Notes: generated by a model from the letters alone, not told the origin. A DNA stretch of 64,000 nucleotides from Undibacterium sp. CCC3.4 (GCF_034347425.1 NZ_CP133779.1:1116001-1180000); one strand, 5' to 3'. Positions 1 through 8,317 are shown, numbered from the stretch's first letter. Made by a program: numbers and translations.

Positions 1-280
1 CCGTGAAAAGCAAACGTATCAGCAGATCGATCGCCTGGTCGGCACCGTTCGCAATCAACAGGTGGTCGGTCGGCACCTGACAATACTCGCTTAAGGCGTC
101 CATCAGCGGTCCATAATTCGGATACGTGGAAAGTGACAGCACGTTCATCTCGTTGGCGATGAAATCGTCCAGGAAATCCGTCAGAAAGTGATTCTCGTTC
201 AAGTCAAGCATCAGGGTCTTGAAATTGCGATCCGGTGCCGCCCATACGCCCGATGCCTCGATATACTGGTTAATTTTCAT
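1..280 (-). CDS. HisC-like PLP aminotransferase (N-terminal part, cut by window edge)
   Basis: Only the first 93 or so codons are inside the window. The protein begins MKINQYIEASGVW and continues with LDLNENH, then STYPNYGPLMDALSEY and LLIANGADQAIDLLIRL. This is the N-terminal pattern of class I/II fold-type I aminotransferases related to histidinol-phosphate aminotransferase: a substrate-arm LNEN, a YP..... segment, and the NGADQAID cofactor-phosphate loop. The start ATG at 280-278 overlaps the stop of the upstream aldolase gene by four bases (ATGA), so the two are probably translationally coupled. It is the ninth visible gene of a minus-strand cluster. Within that cluster it could transaminate a keto intermediate, but the substrate cannot be told. 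The PLP lysine lies beyond the window. Confidence 0.8.
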   Translation of the reverse strand, partial: MKINQYIEASGVWAAPDRNFKTLMLDLNENHFLTDFLDDFIANEMNVLSLSTYPNYGPLMDALSEYCQVPTDHLLIANGADQAIDLLIRLLFT

Positions 281-1008
281 ATTGTTTTCCCATAAATGGC
301 CTCTTCGCCGATTCGATACATGTGTTCGATTTCTTCGGGCGCAGTGTAGGAAACCGGAAGTCCGGTCGACTTCGACACCAGCAAGCTCTTTATGATGCGC
401 GATATTTCGGCGCTGAAGGATACTGCGCGGTGGTAGGCTTCGGACAAATTCCGCCCCATCGTGGTGATGCCGTGATTCGGCATGACGATGCAATTAGTGT
501 TTTGGATAAAACCGGCGAGCGGACTGATATCGAGCTCGAGATTGAGCGACTGCGGCAGGATGCAAGGCGGGTTGCCCATCACCAGAGCAGTATCGTTCGA
601 GACATAGCACATTTCGTTGCCGTGCATGACTGAAAAATAGGCGATGACGTCGTCTGGATGCAGGTGAATCGTCGCATGTACATCAGGCCTGCAGCGAAAT
701 ATTTCACGGTGCATCTGGTAACCGATACTCGGCCTGATAGACCCCAGCAATAACTCATTGGTTTCCAGGTCGATCGCGACGATGTGCTGTTCGCCCATCT
801 CCTCGAGTGAAATACCGCGGTGCTTGGTATAGATGACGTCATTCCGGCCAGATTTTGGACGTTTTCTGATGGCGATATTGCCGAAGGTATTAGTGACCAG
901 GGCGCGAGCACTCAATCGCTGGGCGTACAACAGGATATTGTACACAATGGCAGCATCGTCCCCGACGGATTCCGCGAACGGCCTCAACGGCTGCAGCTTA
1001 GTTTTCAT
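277..1008 (-). CDS. class II aldolase/adducin family protein
   Basis: 243 residues, the normal size for zinc-dependent class II aldolases of the fuculose-phosphate aldolase/RhaD/AraD type. Visible motifs are TNTFGNIAIR near residue 40 (substrate loop), IHLHPDD near 115 (metal-binding histidine pair) and MPNHGITTMG near 178 (third metal histidine). Known members cleave or form C-C bonds in phosphorylated sugars or decarboxylate sugar acids. Here the context is not sugar catabolism but a cluster of thioester and amino-ketone chemistry, so the real substrate is unknown. It overlaps the dehydrogenase upstream by 11 bases and the aminotransferase downstream by 4, which argues for one operon. Confidence 0.85.
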   Translation of the reverse strand: MKTKLQPLRPFAESVGDDAAIVYNILLYAQRLSARALVTNTFGNIAIRKRPKSGRNDVIYTKHRGISLEEMGEQHIVAIDLETNELLLGSIRPSIGYQMHREIFRCRPDVHATIHLHPDDVIAYFSVMHGNEMCYVSNDTALVMGNPPCILPQSLNLELDISPLAGFIQNTNCIVMPNHGITTMGRNLSEAYHRAVSFSAEISRIIKSLLVSKSTGLPVSYTAPEEIEHMYRIGEEAIYGKTI

Positions 1009-1954
1009 TGACTAAAAGCTCCTTGTTTAACAGGTTGGAAGTCCATCCATGCGCTAGCATGTCGTGCAAGGCGCGCGCTGCGCCGAACCTGAGCTCGTAT
1101 AATGAGCGCTCACTGTAAAAGGCTGCGTGCGGCGTCAGCACCACGCGCGGATTCGCCCGCAGGCTGGCCGAGGGAACGGGCTCGCTGTCGAGTACGTCGA
1201 GATAGGCGCCTGCGACACGGCCACAAGCCAAGGCCCGCTCCAGATCGGAGCCGTCGACGAGCGCGCCGCGCGAGGTATTGACAAGGCACATGCCTGCTTT
1301 ACATCGGGAGAATAATTCCCAATTGAAGAAGCCACGGTTGGCCTGATTCAGTGGCATATGAATCGACACGATGTCGGCGGAACGCAATAATTCATCGAGC
1401 GTGGCGGGCTGCGCGTGGGCGGCCATGTCAGCGCCAGGATCAAAATGGCGTATCTGGTAACCAAATACCTGTGCGCGCTCGGCGACGCGGCGGCCGATAG
1501 CACCGAATCCGAGAAGGCCGAGCACGGTATCCTGGCAGCTTTTCAGTGCCCCCGGGTGGCGCCATGACCAGTGTCCCTTTTTAGTGTGTTCCGAATAGGC
1601 GAACAGCTGCCTTTGTGCCGCCAGGATGAAAGCCATCGTATGGTCGGCAACCTCATCGGCACCGATTCCTTGCAGGTGAGCACACAGGATACCTTTGCGG
1701 GTCGCAGCGGCGACATCGACATCATCGATTCCCACCGTGGCCTTGACGATGGCCTTGCAGCGATCCAGCTTTGCCAGCAACGTCTTGTCAACGGCCACGG
1801 AATGAAACGCGACGATCCCGACCGCCAGAGCCAGCATTTCGTCCGTTGGCCGGTTCGTGCGAACAATCGTGAAATCGGGACCGAACAGCTGCTCCTCCAG
1901 CGGCGTGTTATCGAGGTAATTGACAGTGCTGGAATCGATTAAAAGTATATGCAT
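998..1954 (-). CDS. D-isomer-specific 2-hydroxyacid dehydrogenase
   Basis: About 318 residues starting MHILLIDSS. A longer reading to 2092 runs into the upstream gene and is rejected. The Rossmann motif LGLLGFGAIGRR lies near residue 145. The catalytic trio is present: Arg in NTSRGALVD, Glu in DVLDSEPVP and His in LTPHAAFYS. Members reduce 2-keto acids or oxidise D-2-hydroxy acids with NAD(P). The family includes phosphoglycerate and glyoxylate/hydroxypyruvate reductases, and sequence alone does not separate them. It lies 37 bases downstream of the ornithine-cyclodeaminase-like gene and overlaps the aldolase gene, so it belongs to the cluster. Confidence 0.85.
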   Translation of the reverse strand: MHILLIDSSTVNYLDNTPLEEQLFGPDFTIVRTNRPTDEMLALAVGIVAFHSVAVDKTLLAKLDRCKAIVKATVGIDDVDVAAATRKGILCAHLQGIGADEVADHTMAFILAAQRQLFAYSEHTKKGHWSWRHPGALKSCQDTVLGLLGFGAIGRRVAERAQVFGYQIRHFDPGADMAAHAQPATLDELLRSADIVSIHMPLNQANRGFFNWELFSRCKAGMCLVNTSRGALVDGSDLERALACGRVAGAYLDVLDSEPVPSASLRANPRVVLTPHAAFYSERSLYELRFGAARALHDMLAHGWTSNLLNKELLVNEN

Positions 1955-1991
1955 AGATAATCCGTCAGTAGTTCGACCATCGTCGCTGGCT

Positions 1992-3005
1992 TCATGGCAC
2001 CGCGCAATCCAAATAAGTATTGCCTTGCCCAATCCCGAGTGCGCGCGCGCGCCGCACAATATGGTCGGACACGATGAGATCCTGGCTTGCATGGCCCACG
2101 CTGCGGAAATAACTCCGCCCGTTCGCTGGCCGCGGCCCGAAGTCGTTGTTCACCAGCATGCGCAGATCAGCCAGTTCCTCACTGCGCAGATAGCCGTGCG
2201 ACATCGCCGCGGCGATGTCGCCTGACTCACGCAGCGCCGTGTCGATCTCGTCGACATAGACGCGCGCGGTACGCAAGGTCAGAGGATCGCACTCGCAAGC
2301 GCTGACGGTACCGCCGCCGATGGCATTGATATGAACCTGCGGCTTGAGGTACTCGTCCAACAGGATTGGGGCGACGCCGGTGTGCGAGGTGGCCATGCAG
2401 ATGACATCCGCGTCCGCAATGGCGTCGGCGAGCGTCGCGGCCGCAGTCAGACGCACTGCTACCTGACCTGACATTTCCTCAACAAAGAGTTCGGTTTGCT
2501 TGGCATCGCGACCAAATACCTTGACTGCATTGAATTTCCTTACAATAGACAGGGCCAGCAGGTGGGCACGCGCTTGGACACCCACGCCGATGATCGCTAG
2601 TGTGCCGGCCTGTTGCGGTGCCAGCAAGTCGACCGCCAGCGCGCTTACGGCGCTGGTCCGGATCGACGTCAAGGCAGCACTGTCGAGCATGGCCGTGATC
2701 CGACCGCTCGCACTATCGAGCAGTACCACCACACCGTTGATTGTCGGCAGGCCATGACGTCGGTTATTGGGATAAATCGACGATACTTTGATGCCAAGGT
2801 GTCCACCTCGACTGAGCAAGGCTGGCATGAACAGCGACAAAGCGCCATGCTCTTCGTTGTCGATGATCATGCGCGGTGGTGCCACCATCTTCTCGGTGCC
2901 GGCCAGCATAGCGCGCAACGCCGCAATCGCTTCCGTCATGCGCAAGGCGCGCTGAATGTCTGAATTATTTAATAGCAACATGATGTCAATTTTCAGGCTG
3001 GTCAT
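1992..3005 (-). CDS. ornithine cyclodeaminase/mu-crystallin family protein
   Basis: 337 residues. The family pattern is clear: LLLNNSDIQRAL at the N-terminus, APPRMII, GHLGIKVSSIYPNN, a substrate-binding TSIRTSAVSALAVDLL, the Rossmann motif LAIIGVGVQARAHL near residue 135, and the late HINAIGGGT and YVDEIDTALRESGD segments. Family members deaminate ornithine, reduce ketimines or cyclic imines, or act as alanine or tauropine-type dehydrogenases, so the exact reaction is open. In a cluster with an AONS and an aminotransferase, an imine reductase role is plausible but inferred. A second possible start lies eight codons in (MLLLNN). It begins 6 bases after the desaturase stop. Confidence 0.85.
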   Translation of the reverse strand: MTSLKIDIMLLLNNSDIQRALRMTEAIAALRAMLAGTEKMVAPPRMIIDNEEHGALSLFMPALLSRGGHLGIKVSSIYPNNRRHGLPTINGVVVLLDSASGRITAMLDSAALTSIRTSAVSALAVDLLAPQQAGTLAIIGVGVQARAHLLALSIVRKFNAVKVFGRDAKQTELFVEEMSGQVAVRLTAAATLADAIADADVICMATSHTGVAPILLDEYLKPQVHINAIGGGTVSACECDPLTLRTARVYVDEIDTALRESGDIAAAMSHGYLRSEELADLRMLVNNDFGPRPANGRSYFRSVGHASQDLIVSDHIVRRARALGIGQGNTYLDCAVP

Positions 3006-3011
3006 AGCCGC

Positions 3012-4037
3012 TTAAGTGCTAGTCGGTGCAGAGCCCACGGCCGAAGGAAACGCCGATATGCAGCGCGGCGGCGTGTACTTCGCTTTCAGCGCAGCCCGCA
3101 GCCCGCCATGCTGGATGAAATAGAAATTGGGCGCGAAGTGCTGCATATGGGCAGGCAGGTGGATCCACGGGGTGGTCGGAAACACATGGTGCACGCCGTG
3201 ATAATTAAAGTTGAGCATGCAATACCTCTCAAAGAAATAGGGCATGCGGACATTTTTCGCGAACGAGCTGTCGTTCAGCGGCGTACCATAGTGGGCGAAG
3301 CTGTCCAGCACGGTCAGGATCAGGGCGCGCAGTATTAGCAGGCAGACCAATATCCAGAGAAATGGCCAGTACAGCAGCGTACCGGCGGCAAGCAGCAGTA
3401 TCGACGCCATCCCCTCCCATCGCAAGGCGGTCAGCTTGTTGGTGCGTATCAGGGTCGACAAAGGTGAGCCGTCGGTACCATCGACTCTGGTCGCGTATAA
3501 GACGCTCATCACCCGCAACATCAGGGCGCGGGGCAACCAGGCGATCACACAAGTCAGAAAGAAATCGTGATAGAAAGCGCCGACCAGTTTGGAATAGTAG
3601 TAGCGTGCTATTTTGCGCCGGCTCTTGGCCGGAGCGAGATAGACTTCGTCGCAATCGTTCACCGTGCGACTCCATTTATGATGCTTCAGATGGTCTATTC
3701 GTTGCAGATCGTATGAAATACCCACGAACACCGCCATGACCTGCCCCATTAAACGGTTCGCCGCCGGATGCCGGTGCAGCATCCCATGGATGGCCTCGTG
3801 CACCAGCACGCCGGTAGTCGATGAAATCAGCAGTGTCGGGATCAGGGTCAGAGCGTACCATGGGTTTCGGGCGATCAGCAGCGGAGCACCTAGGAACTGA
3901 TACAGATTGATCGCGGCAATGACGACGAAAATCACCCCGTTCATCGCTGCAGGAATCTCATCGAGCTGCTTGGTTTTGATCAGCGGCGGCGATTGCCGGT
4001 ACAACATCGGGTACAAATCGCTTATTGCTTGGCTCAT
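3012..4037 (-). CDS. membrane fatty acid desaturase family protein
   Basis: About 341 residues, with several hydrophobic spans: VIFVVIAAINLYQF, YALTLIPTLLISS, MASILLLAAGTLLYWPFLW and an ILVCLLILRALIL stretch. Three histidine clusters expected of a di-iron desaturase or hydroxylase are present: HEAIHG near 80, HLKHH near 117 and HGVHHVF near 285. The ATG at 4037 is preferred over 4046 because GAGGAA sits about nine bases before it. Such enzymes desaturate or hydroxylate acyl chains, acyl-thioesters, carotenoids or sphingoid bases in the inner membrane. Beside an AONS and an SDR, it may act on a long-chain amino-ketone or amino-alcohol; this is inference. Confidence 0.85.
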   Translation of the reverse strand: MSQAISDLYPMLYRQSPPLIKTKQLDEIPAAMNGVIFVVIAAINLYQFLGAPLLIARNPWYALTLIPTLLISSTTGVLVHEAIHGMLHRHPAANRLMGQVMAVFVGISYDLQRIDHLKHHKWSRTVNDCDEVYLAPAKSRRKIARYYYSKLVGAFYHDFFLTCVIAWLPRALMLRVMSVLYATRVDGTDGSPLSTLIRTNKLTALRWEGMASILLLAAGTLLYWPFLWILVCLLILRALILTVLDSFAHYGTPLNDSSFAKNVRMPYFFERYCMLNFNYHGVHHVFPTTPWIHLPAHMQHFAPNFYFIQHGGLRAALKAKYTPPRCISAFPSAVGSAPTST

Positions 4038-4085
4038 GACTTGCATTTCCTCTTGAAGTTGTTGGTAGCTTGTGGCTCTTTTGGC

Positions 4086-4826
4086 TCAGGCGAGCACGCC
4101 TCCGTCCACCGGGATGGCGACCCCGGTCACAAACGATGATTGATCCGAGCAAAGCCAGTAGACCACGTCCGCCACCTCGTTTTTCTCGCAGACGCGGTTG
4201 ATCGGATGGCTTGGGCCATATTGGTCGATGTCGCAGCCAACCACTGACTGTGCCATGGGAGTACGCACGAACGCCGGACACACGGCATTGACCCTGACCT
4301 GATGCACCGCATATTCCCTAGCGGCGGACTTGGTCACGCCAACTAAGGCATGCTTGCTGGCCGTATAGCCGACGCCGCCCGTCACGCTGGCGCGCAGCCC
4401 CGCCAGCGACGCCACATTCACGATGGTACCGCTGCGCTGCTCGCGCATCAGGGGGAGTACGCGCTTCATGCATAACCACGGCGCCTTGACATTGATCGCC
4501 ATGACGTCATCGAAGACCTCGTCCGGATACGCTTCGAAGCTGACGAAAGGCGTGCCTTCGATCCCCGCGCAGTTGACCAAGGAATCGATGCGGCTGTGGC
4601 GCATCGTTATGGCATCAAACAGCTTGGCGATCGCGGTGGCGTCGCGCAGATCAACCATGAATTGTTCAGCCGATCCTCCCGCCGCCCGCACTCGTTGGAC
4701 GACCTCCCGATTCAGGTTTTCGCGTCTGGCGCAAATGACGACGTGATAGTCCTCCAGCGCGAAGCGGAACGCGCAGGCTTCTCCAATGCCGGAATTTCCT
4801 CCAGTAACAACAACAATTTTCTTCAT
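4086..4826 (-). CDS. short-chain dehydrogenase/reductase
   Basis: About 246 residues starting MKKIVVVTGGNSGIGEA. The NAD(P)-binding TGGNSGIG, the NCAGIEG motif near 85, the catalytic Ser in NVASLAG, the YTASK catalytic Tyr-Lys and the late FVTGVAIPVDGG (FabG-type C-terminus) are all visible. The start at 4826 overlaps the MaoC stop by four bases (ATGA); the longer start at 4847 is rejected for that reason. Likely a ketoreductase or alcohol dehydrogenase using an intermediate made by the neighbouring enzymes. By analogy with 3-ketosphinganine reductase it could reduce the ketone made by the AONS enzyme, but the sequence does not prove this. Confidence 0.88.
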   Translation of the reverse strand: MKKIVVVTGGNSGIGEACAFRFALEDYHVVICARRENLNREVVQRVRAAGGSAEQFMVDLRDATAIAKLFDAITMRHSRIDSLVNCAGIEGTPFVSFEAYPDEVFDDVMAINVKAPWLCMKRVLPLMREQRSGTIVNVASLAGLRASVTGGVGYTASKHALVGVTKSAAREYAVHQVRVNAVCPAFVRTPMAQSVVGCDIDQYGPSHPINRVCEKNEVADVVYWLCSDQSSFVTGVAIPVDGGVLA

Positions 4827-5347
4827 TTGATATCGTACTTCATGCAATACGCTTTCTTGGGAACCAGAAAGGTACGCAGATACGTGATCACCACCGTCGA
4901 ATCTTGCTTTCGTCCAATCACCTTGATCGTGACGATGCCCTCGTTCGGGCGCGATGCAGATTCTCGCTTTGCCACCACTTCACTCTCGGCATACAGCGTG
5001 TCGCCCACTAGCACAGGATTGGGCAAACGAATTTCATCCCAAGCCAGGTTAGCCGTGGCTCGGGCGCTCATGGTCGATACCGTCATCCCGCTGACGATTG
5101 AAAGCGTCACCGAACTCGACACGAGCAATCCTTTAAATTCGGTTCGCTGCGCATACGCCTGGTCAATATGCGCAGGATGCTTGTTCATGTCGATCAGAGA
5201 TTGCCAGATGTTATCGACCTCGGTCACGGTGCGGCCCGGACGATGTTCGAAAATGTCGCCGATGTCGAACTCCTCGTAGGCTAGTCCGTACACTTCCCGA
5301 TAGCGTTTTTCACCAATGCGCTCATGCGCCAGTAACATGTCGTTCAT
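4823..5347 (-). CDS. MaoC-like hydratase/dehydratase
   Basis: 174 residues with a single hot-dog MaoC domain: the N-terminal YEEFDIGDIFEHRPGRTVTEVDN segment (shown here as two joined parts, YEEFDIGDIF and EHRPGRTVTE), then NKHPAHIDQAYAQ carrying the usual Asn/Asp-His catalytic region, then FKGLLVSSSVTLSIVSGMTV and PVLVGDTLYAESEV. This resembles mesaconyl-CoA, itaconyl-CoA or (R)-enoyl-CoA hydratases. The gene overlaps both neighbours by ATGA, directly after a CitE-like lyase. MaoC plus CitE pairs are known in itaconate degradation and the ethylmalonyl-CoA pathway, so a branched dicarboxylic CoA ester is a reasonable guess for the substrate class. Confidence 0.82.
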   Translation of the reverse strand: MNDMLLAHERIGEKRYREVYGLAYEEFDIGDIFEHRPGRTVTEVDNIWQSLIDMNKHPAHIDQAYAQRTEFKGLLVSSSVTLSIVSGMTVSTMSARATANLAWDEIRLPNPVLVGDTLYAESEVVAKRESASRPNEGIVTIKVIGRKQDSTVVITYLRTFLVPKKAYCMKYDIK

Positions 5348-6180
5348 AGCACTCCTTGTTTTTGCTCAAGGGCGCGGCGGCGCGCCAGGATTTTTTGCGC
5401 AAGCTTGACGAACGGCGGACCGATCATCATCCGATCAAGCTTGGTGATATTGTTGCCACTGCTCTCGACGGTGGCGAGCACTGCTTCGGCGTGCGCGATT
5501 TCGGCCTTAGTCGGCGTAAAAGCGGCATTGATGGTGTCGATTTGATTCGGATGTATCGCTGTTTTTCCGGCGAAGCCAAGTTGCATGACTTGCTTGCATT
5601 CTTCAGCTAAGCCCTGCTCGTCACCGAGCTTGAAATAAGCGGTATCGAAGGCGGGAATCCCCGCGTAGGAGGCGGCGGCCACAATTTGCGAACGCGCATG
5701 CAGGATGTTAGTCCAGCCCCCGATAGCCACACCGAGACTGGCCGCATAATCTGCCGATCCAAATATCAAGCCGTCGGACACTGCCGCAACGTCATAAATG
5801 ACACGCATGCAAGCGGGAGTTTCGACCGTGACGAGTAGTCTGATCGCCGAGTCAGAAAGATTTTGCCTTACGATATCGATTTCGGCCGCACTTTCGACCA
5901 TCGCCATCACAACATAGTTGGGCTTATGGGGTAAGGCATTAACTAAAAGAATATCCTTGAGTCCTTCCGGATGGTAAATTGAATTAATCCGTAACGCAGT
6001 GCAAGCCGATACCGGACACCGGTAGAAGCCGGAGACAATTGCACGTGCCTCTGCTTTCCTTTCCTTAGCCACGCCGTCTTCCAAATCGATGACCGTCACA
6101 TCGGTGTTGGTTGATTTGCAGAACTGGCTTTCATTGAGCGCGGAGCAATAAAGGAAGCTGCGCGGAGTCAGCGTCGTCAT
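5344..6180 (-). CDS. HpcH/HpaI (CitE-like) CoA-ester lyase
   Basis: 278 residues. RSFLYCSALNE at the start corresponds to the usual RS.L..P motif of CitE-like proteins. IDLEDGVA.. carries the conserved acidic pair, LRINSIY the substrate Arg, VTVETPACM a metal-binding Glu, FGSADYAASLG another metal Asp, and GKTAIHPNQID is the classic C-terminal motif. Members reversibly cleave malyl-CoA, methylmalyl-CoA, citramalyl-CoA or citryl thioesters with Mg2+. It overlaps the AONS gene upstream and the MaoC gene downstream by four bases each. Direction (condensation or cleavage) cannot be read from the sequence. Confidence 0.86.
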   Translation of the reverse strand: MTTLTPRSFLYCSALNESQFCKSTNTDVTVIDLEDGVAKERKAEARAIVSGFYRCPVSACTALRINSIYHPEGLKDILLVNALPHKPNYVVMAMVESAAEIDIVRQNLSDSAIRLLVTVETPACMRVIYDVAAVSDGLIFGSADYAASLGVAIGGWTNILHARSQIVAAASYAGIPAFDTAYFKLGDEQGLAEECKQVMQLGFAGKTAIHPNQIDTINAAFTPTKAEIAHAEAVLATVESSGNNITKLDRMMIGPPFVKLAQKILARRRALEQKQGVL

Positions 6181-7439
6181 GCCGTCACCATGTTCAACAG
6201 GCCGGATGGCAGACCGCTGCGTTCGCCCTGATAGCGCAATTTTTCTTCATTGACCGAGATACAAAAATCATCCATATCGACTTGGCTCATATCGGCGCGC
6301 ATCATTACGCGCAAACCCGATTTATTGCGCGCCACGATGGGGAAGAATACGGCCGAGGTATAGTAGCCGCGGCGGAAGACCGCTTGCGAAACTCGCACCG
6401 CCATGTCCGCATTATCCATCGGCACCACTCTGATCGGCAATTCGGTACCAGCATGTTGCGTAGGAATAAGCTGGTCGAAGTGGTTGATGTTGCGCTTCAG
6501 GCGTTGCTGCAGCTGAGCCAGCTCCGGAGTCCGGTGAATCTCGATCGAGGCCAGCGCTGCCCCGATGGCGGCCGGATTGAGATACTGGGAATAGGACATT
6601 GGCCCACCAAAGCGACGGAACTCCTTGATGTAATTAGCACGCTTGGAGATGAAAATACCGCCGCCGTTGGCACCGAAGGCCTTCGCTAGTGAGTACACCA
6701 AGATAGTGCGAGCAGACAGTTCTGGCATAAACGAGCGGATGTACCCTTCGCCGCGTTCGCCGTAGGCACTCAATGAATGCGAGTCATCGAAGTACAAGAA
6801 CAAGCCATATTTTTCCTGCAACTCCAGCAATCGCTCTATCGGGGCCGCGCCGCCCATGCTATATGCTCCGTCAGCAATGTAGGCAACCAACGGATGGCGT
6901 TTGCACATGTCTTCGATGAAATCGACGTCATTGTGATTACAGGTCGACACCTCGGTTTCATCACCGCATACCGCCTTCACCTGATTCAGGGCAAAGTGCG
7001 CATGCTTATCGAAAATCATGAACGGGCGCTGGCCGTCGGTGAACACACCAGCGGCCAGCAACGGCAAGGATGCGACAATCCCGGCGCTGCATGAGGTGGC
7101 GGTGAAGGCGGCACAAGAGAAGTGCAAGGAGAGAGCATCTTCGAGCTCGTCGAGCTCCTTAAGGCGAATACGGATGCGCGAGGTCGGCAGATTGACGGTT
7201 CCGGTTCGCAATACATATTCGGCGCCGCGCTGCGCCAATCGTGGATCGATCTCCAGCCCCAGATAGGAGCATGAGCACATATTCATGAACTCGTGCTCGT
7301 TTTGGTCACGCATACGACTACGCGCAACATGCGTGACGCTGCGGTCGGTCAATCCTGAATCCTGAGCAAGCTGCCAAGATGGATTGCCGATGGAAATCGT
7401 GCGTTCGGTATTGATGTAGGCGTTCTTCGAATCACTCAT
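6177..7439 (-). CDS. alpha-oxoamine synthase family PLP enzyme (KAPA synthase/SPT/CqsA-like)
   Basis: 420 residues, first gene of the cluster. The AONS fold is recognisable from MCSCSYLGLEIDPRL (substrate-entry N.YLGL region), TATSCSAGIVASLPLL, a central FDDSHSLSAYGERGEG (cofactor Asp and stacking His, usually DDAHG) and the PLP lysine in VYSLAKAFGANGGG. The family condenses an amino acid with an acyl-thioester and loses CO2, giving an alpha-amino ketone; examples are BioF, serine palmitoyltransferase, KBL, ALAS and the autoinducer synthase CqsA. DDSHS in place of DDAHG and the absence of any biotin gene nearby argue against BioF. The amino-acid and acyl substrates are unknown. Confidence 0.82.
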   Translation of the reverse strand: MSDSKNAYINTERTISIGNPSWQLAQDSGLTDRSVTHVARSRMRDQNEHEFMNMCSCSYLGLEIDPRLAQRGAEYVLRTGTVNLPTSRIRIRLKELDELEDALSLHFSCAAFTATSCSAGIVASLPLLAAGVFTDGQRPFMIFDKHAHFALNQVKAVCGDETEVSTCNHNDVDFIEDMCKRHPLVAYIADGAYSMGGAAPIERLLELQEKYGLFLYFDDSHSLSAYGERGEGYIRSFMPELSARTILVYSLAKAFGANGGGIFISKRANYIKEFRRFGGPMSYSQYLNPAAIGAALASIEIHRTPELAQLQQRLKRNINHFDQLIPTQHAGTELPIRVVPMDNADMAVRVSQAVFRRGYYTSAVFFPIVARNKSGLRVMMRADMSQVDMDDFCISVNEEKLRYQGERSGLPSGLLNMVTA

Positions 7440-7516
7440 ATAGTCACACTGTCCCTGAAGTGGATGCCATGGTTTTTTTTGCTCAAGAGCATGATGACGG
7501 AAAACACAAGGCGCTT

Positions 7517-7522
7517 AGTATA
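7517..7522 (-). promoter_or_regulatory. possible -10 box for the AONS-led operon
   Basis: On the minus strand the sequence TATACT lies about 80 bases before the AONS start, in an AT-rich stretch. A good -35 at 16-18 bases is not evident (TTGTCA lies closer, at about 13), so this is weak. The presumed leader also contains a run of eight A/T bases. Confidence 0.25.
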
Positions 7523-7644
7523 AAAGAAGATAACTTGACAAATCTTATGAAACGCACCGTAGCTGTCCTATCAAGTCAGGCAACAGTGTTTGCTTGCGTT
7601 GCAATTTGAAGAGCTATTATTTCTCCAGCTTTTAAATTTTTTGC

Positions 7645-7776
7645 ATCAAAAATCTGACTAGGGTTTGAAACCTCGGCCTCAGGCCGGTGAGCGACGAAGG
7701 AGCGACGCGATGGGACGGGATGCAACCCCTTCCAGAGTCTTTTCCATCGTCGCTTGCGACGATCCATTAAGTTGTT
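7645..7776 (-). repeat. dispersed outer repeat, copy A (short form)
   Basis: A short copy of the family, without the inner element, in reverse orientation: on the minus strand it starts AACAACTTAATGG and ends with AGATTTTTGAT. It contains the stem ATCGTCGC/GCGACGAT and a GGCC/GGCC stem-loop, here with loop TGA rather than TGAA. The final TGATCA is altered (flank reads TGCATCA on the plus strand). Apparent short proteins beginning MDRRKRRWKRLWKG in this and other copies are translations of the repeat. Confidence 0.9.
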
Positions 7777-8317
7777 TGTGGCTTAGTGCGCAAGAGAGTT
7801 ACGTGTGTTCAGCACTGGTAAAAATCATACCGTAGGATTTTTAAAATTTCAATCTGACGAGTTCAATTTTGATTATGCTTTTTAGCAATAATTGCCTATT
7901 CATGGGATTGGACAGGGGGGGGCGAGCCTGCCGCCGCCATGTATAATCAGTCTGAGTCAGGCTTCGAATCAAACATCAAAAGTCAATGACGGTTCTGGCG
8001 CGGCGTACATGGATGCCCCCCGGTTTGCCAAGTTCTCAATTATTGATTCGATTTCCCGGATGGCCTTAGCCAAAGCGGAAATGATGGCTTACTGGTGCGG
8101 TGGCAGCGGACGTAGGCTGTTACTCATGCTTGATGATGTTCTGGTTAAAGAGCAACTCTCACAATGTACTTCCTGATCATTCCTACGGTTTCAACACCGA
8201 TGACGTAATTGGTGATGCAAAATATAGGCAGCGGCATGCATTTGTAAGCGCATGCAATTGGCCAAAAAAGTCGTGCAAGAAGTTCGGCCGCAGGCTAAAT
8301 CGTTTTTGAAATGCTTG
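7777..8317. other. 541-base spacer between repeats A and B, nothing identified
   Basis: AT-rich at its left end. It contains an open frame at 7892-8176 that could encode 94 residues, but I see no ribosome site, no recognisable motif and no clear homology, and the left part of that frame runs through a G9 run. The stretch may be a decayed gene or mobile-element remnant. Confidence 0.4.

Noticed and set aside
998-2092. Longer start for the hydroxyacid dehydrogenase at 2092
   Set aside because: It would overlap the upstream gene by 100 bases and add an unrelated leader; MHILLIDSS at 1954 is the natural family start.
6177-7439. Calling the AONS gene bioF
   Set aside because: No other biotin gene is present, the DDAHG motif is altered, and the operon contains lyase, hydratase and desaturase genes instead.
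7892-8176. 94-codon open frame between repeats A and B
   Set aside because: No recognisable family, no ribosome site and odd composition; left as unexplained spacer.
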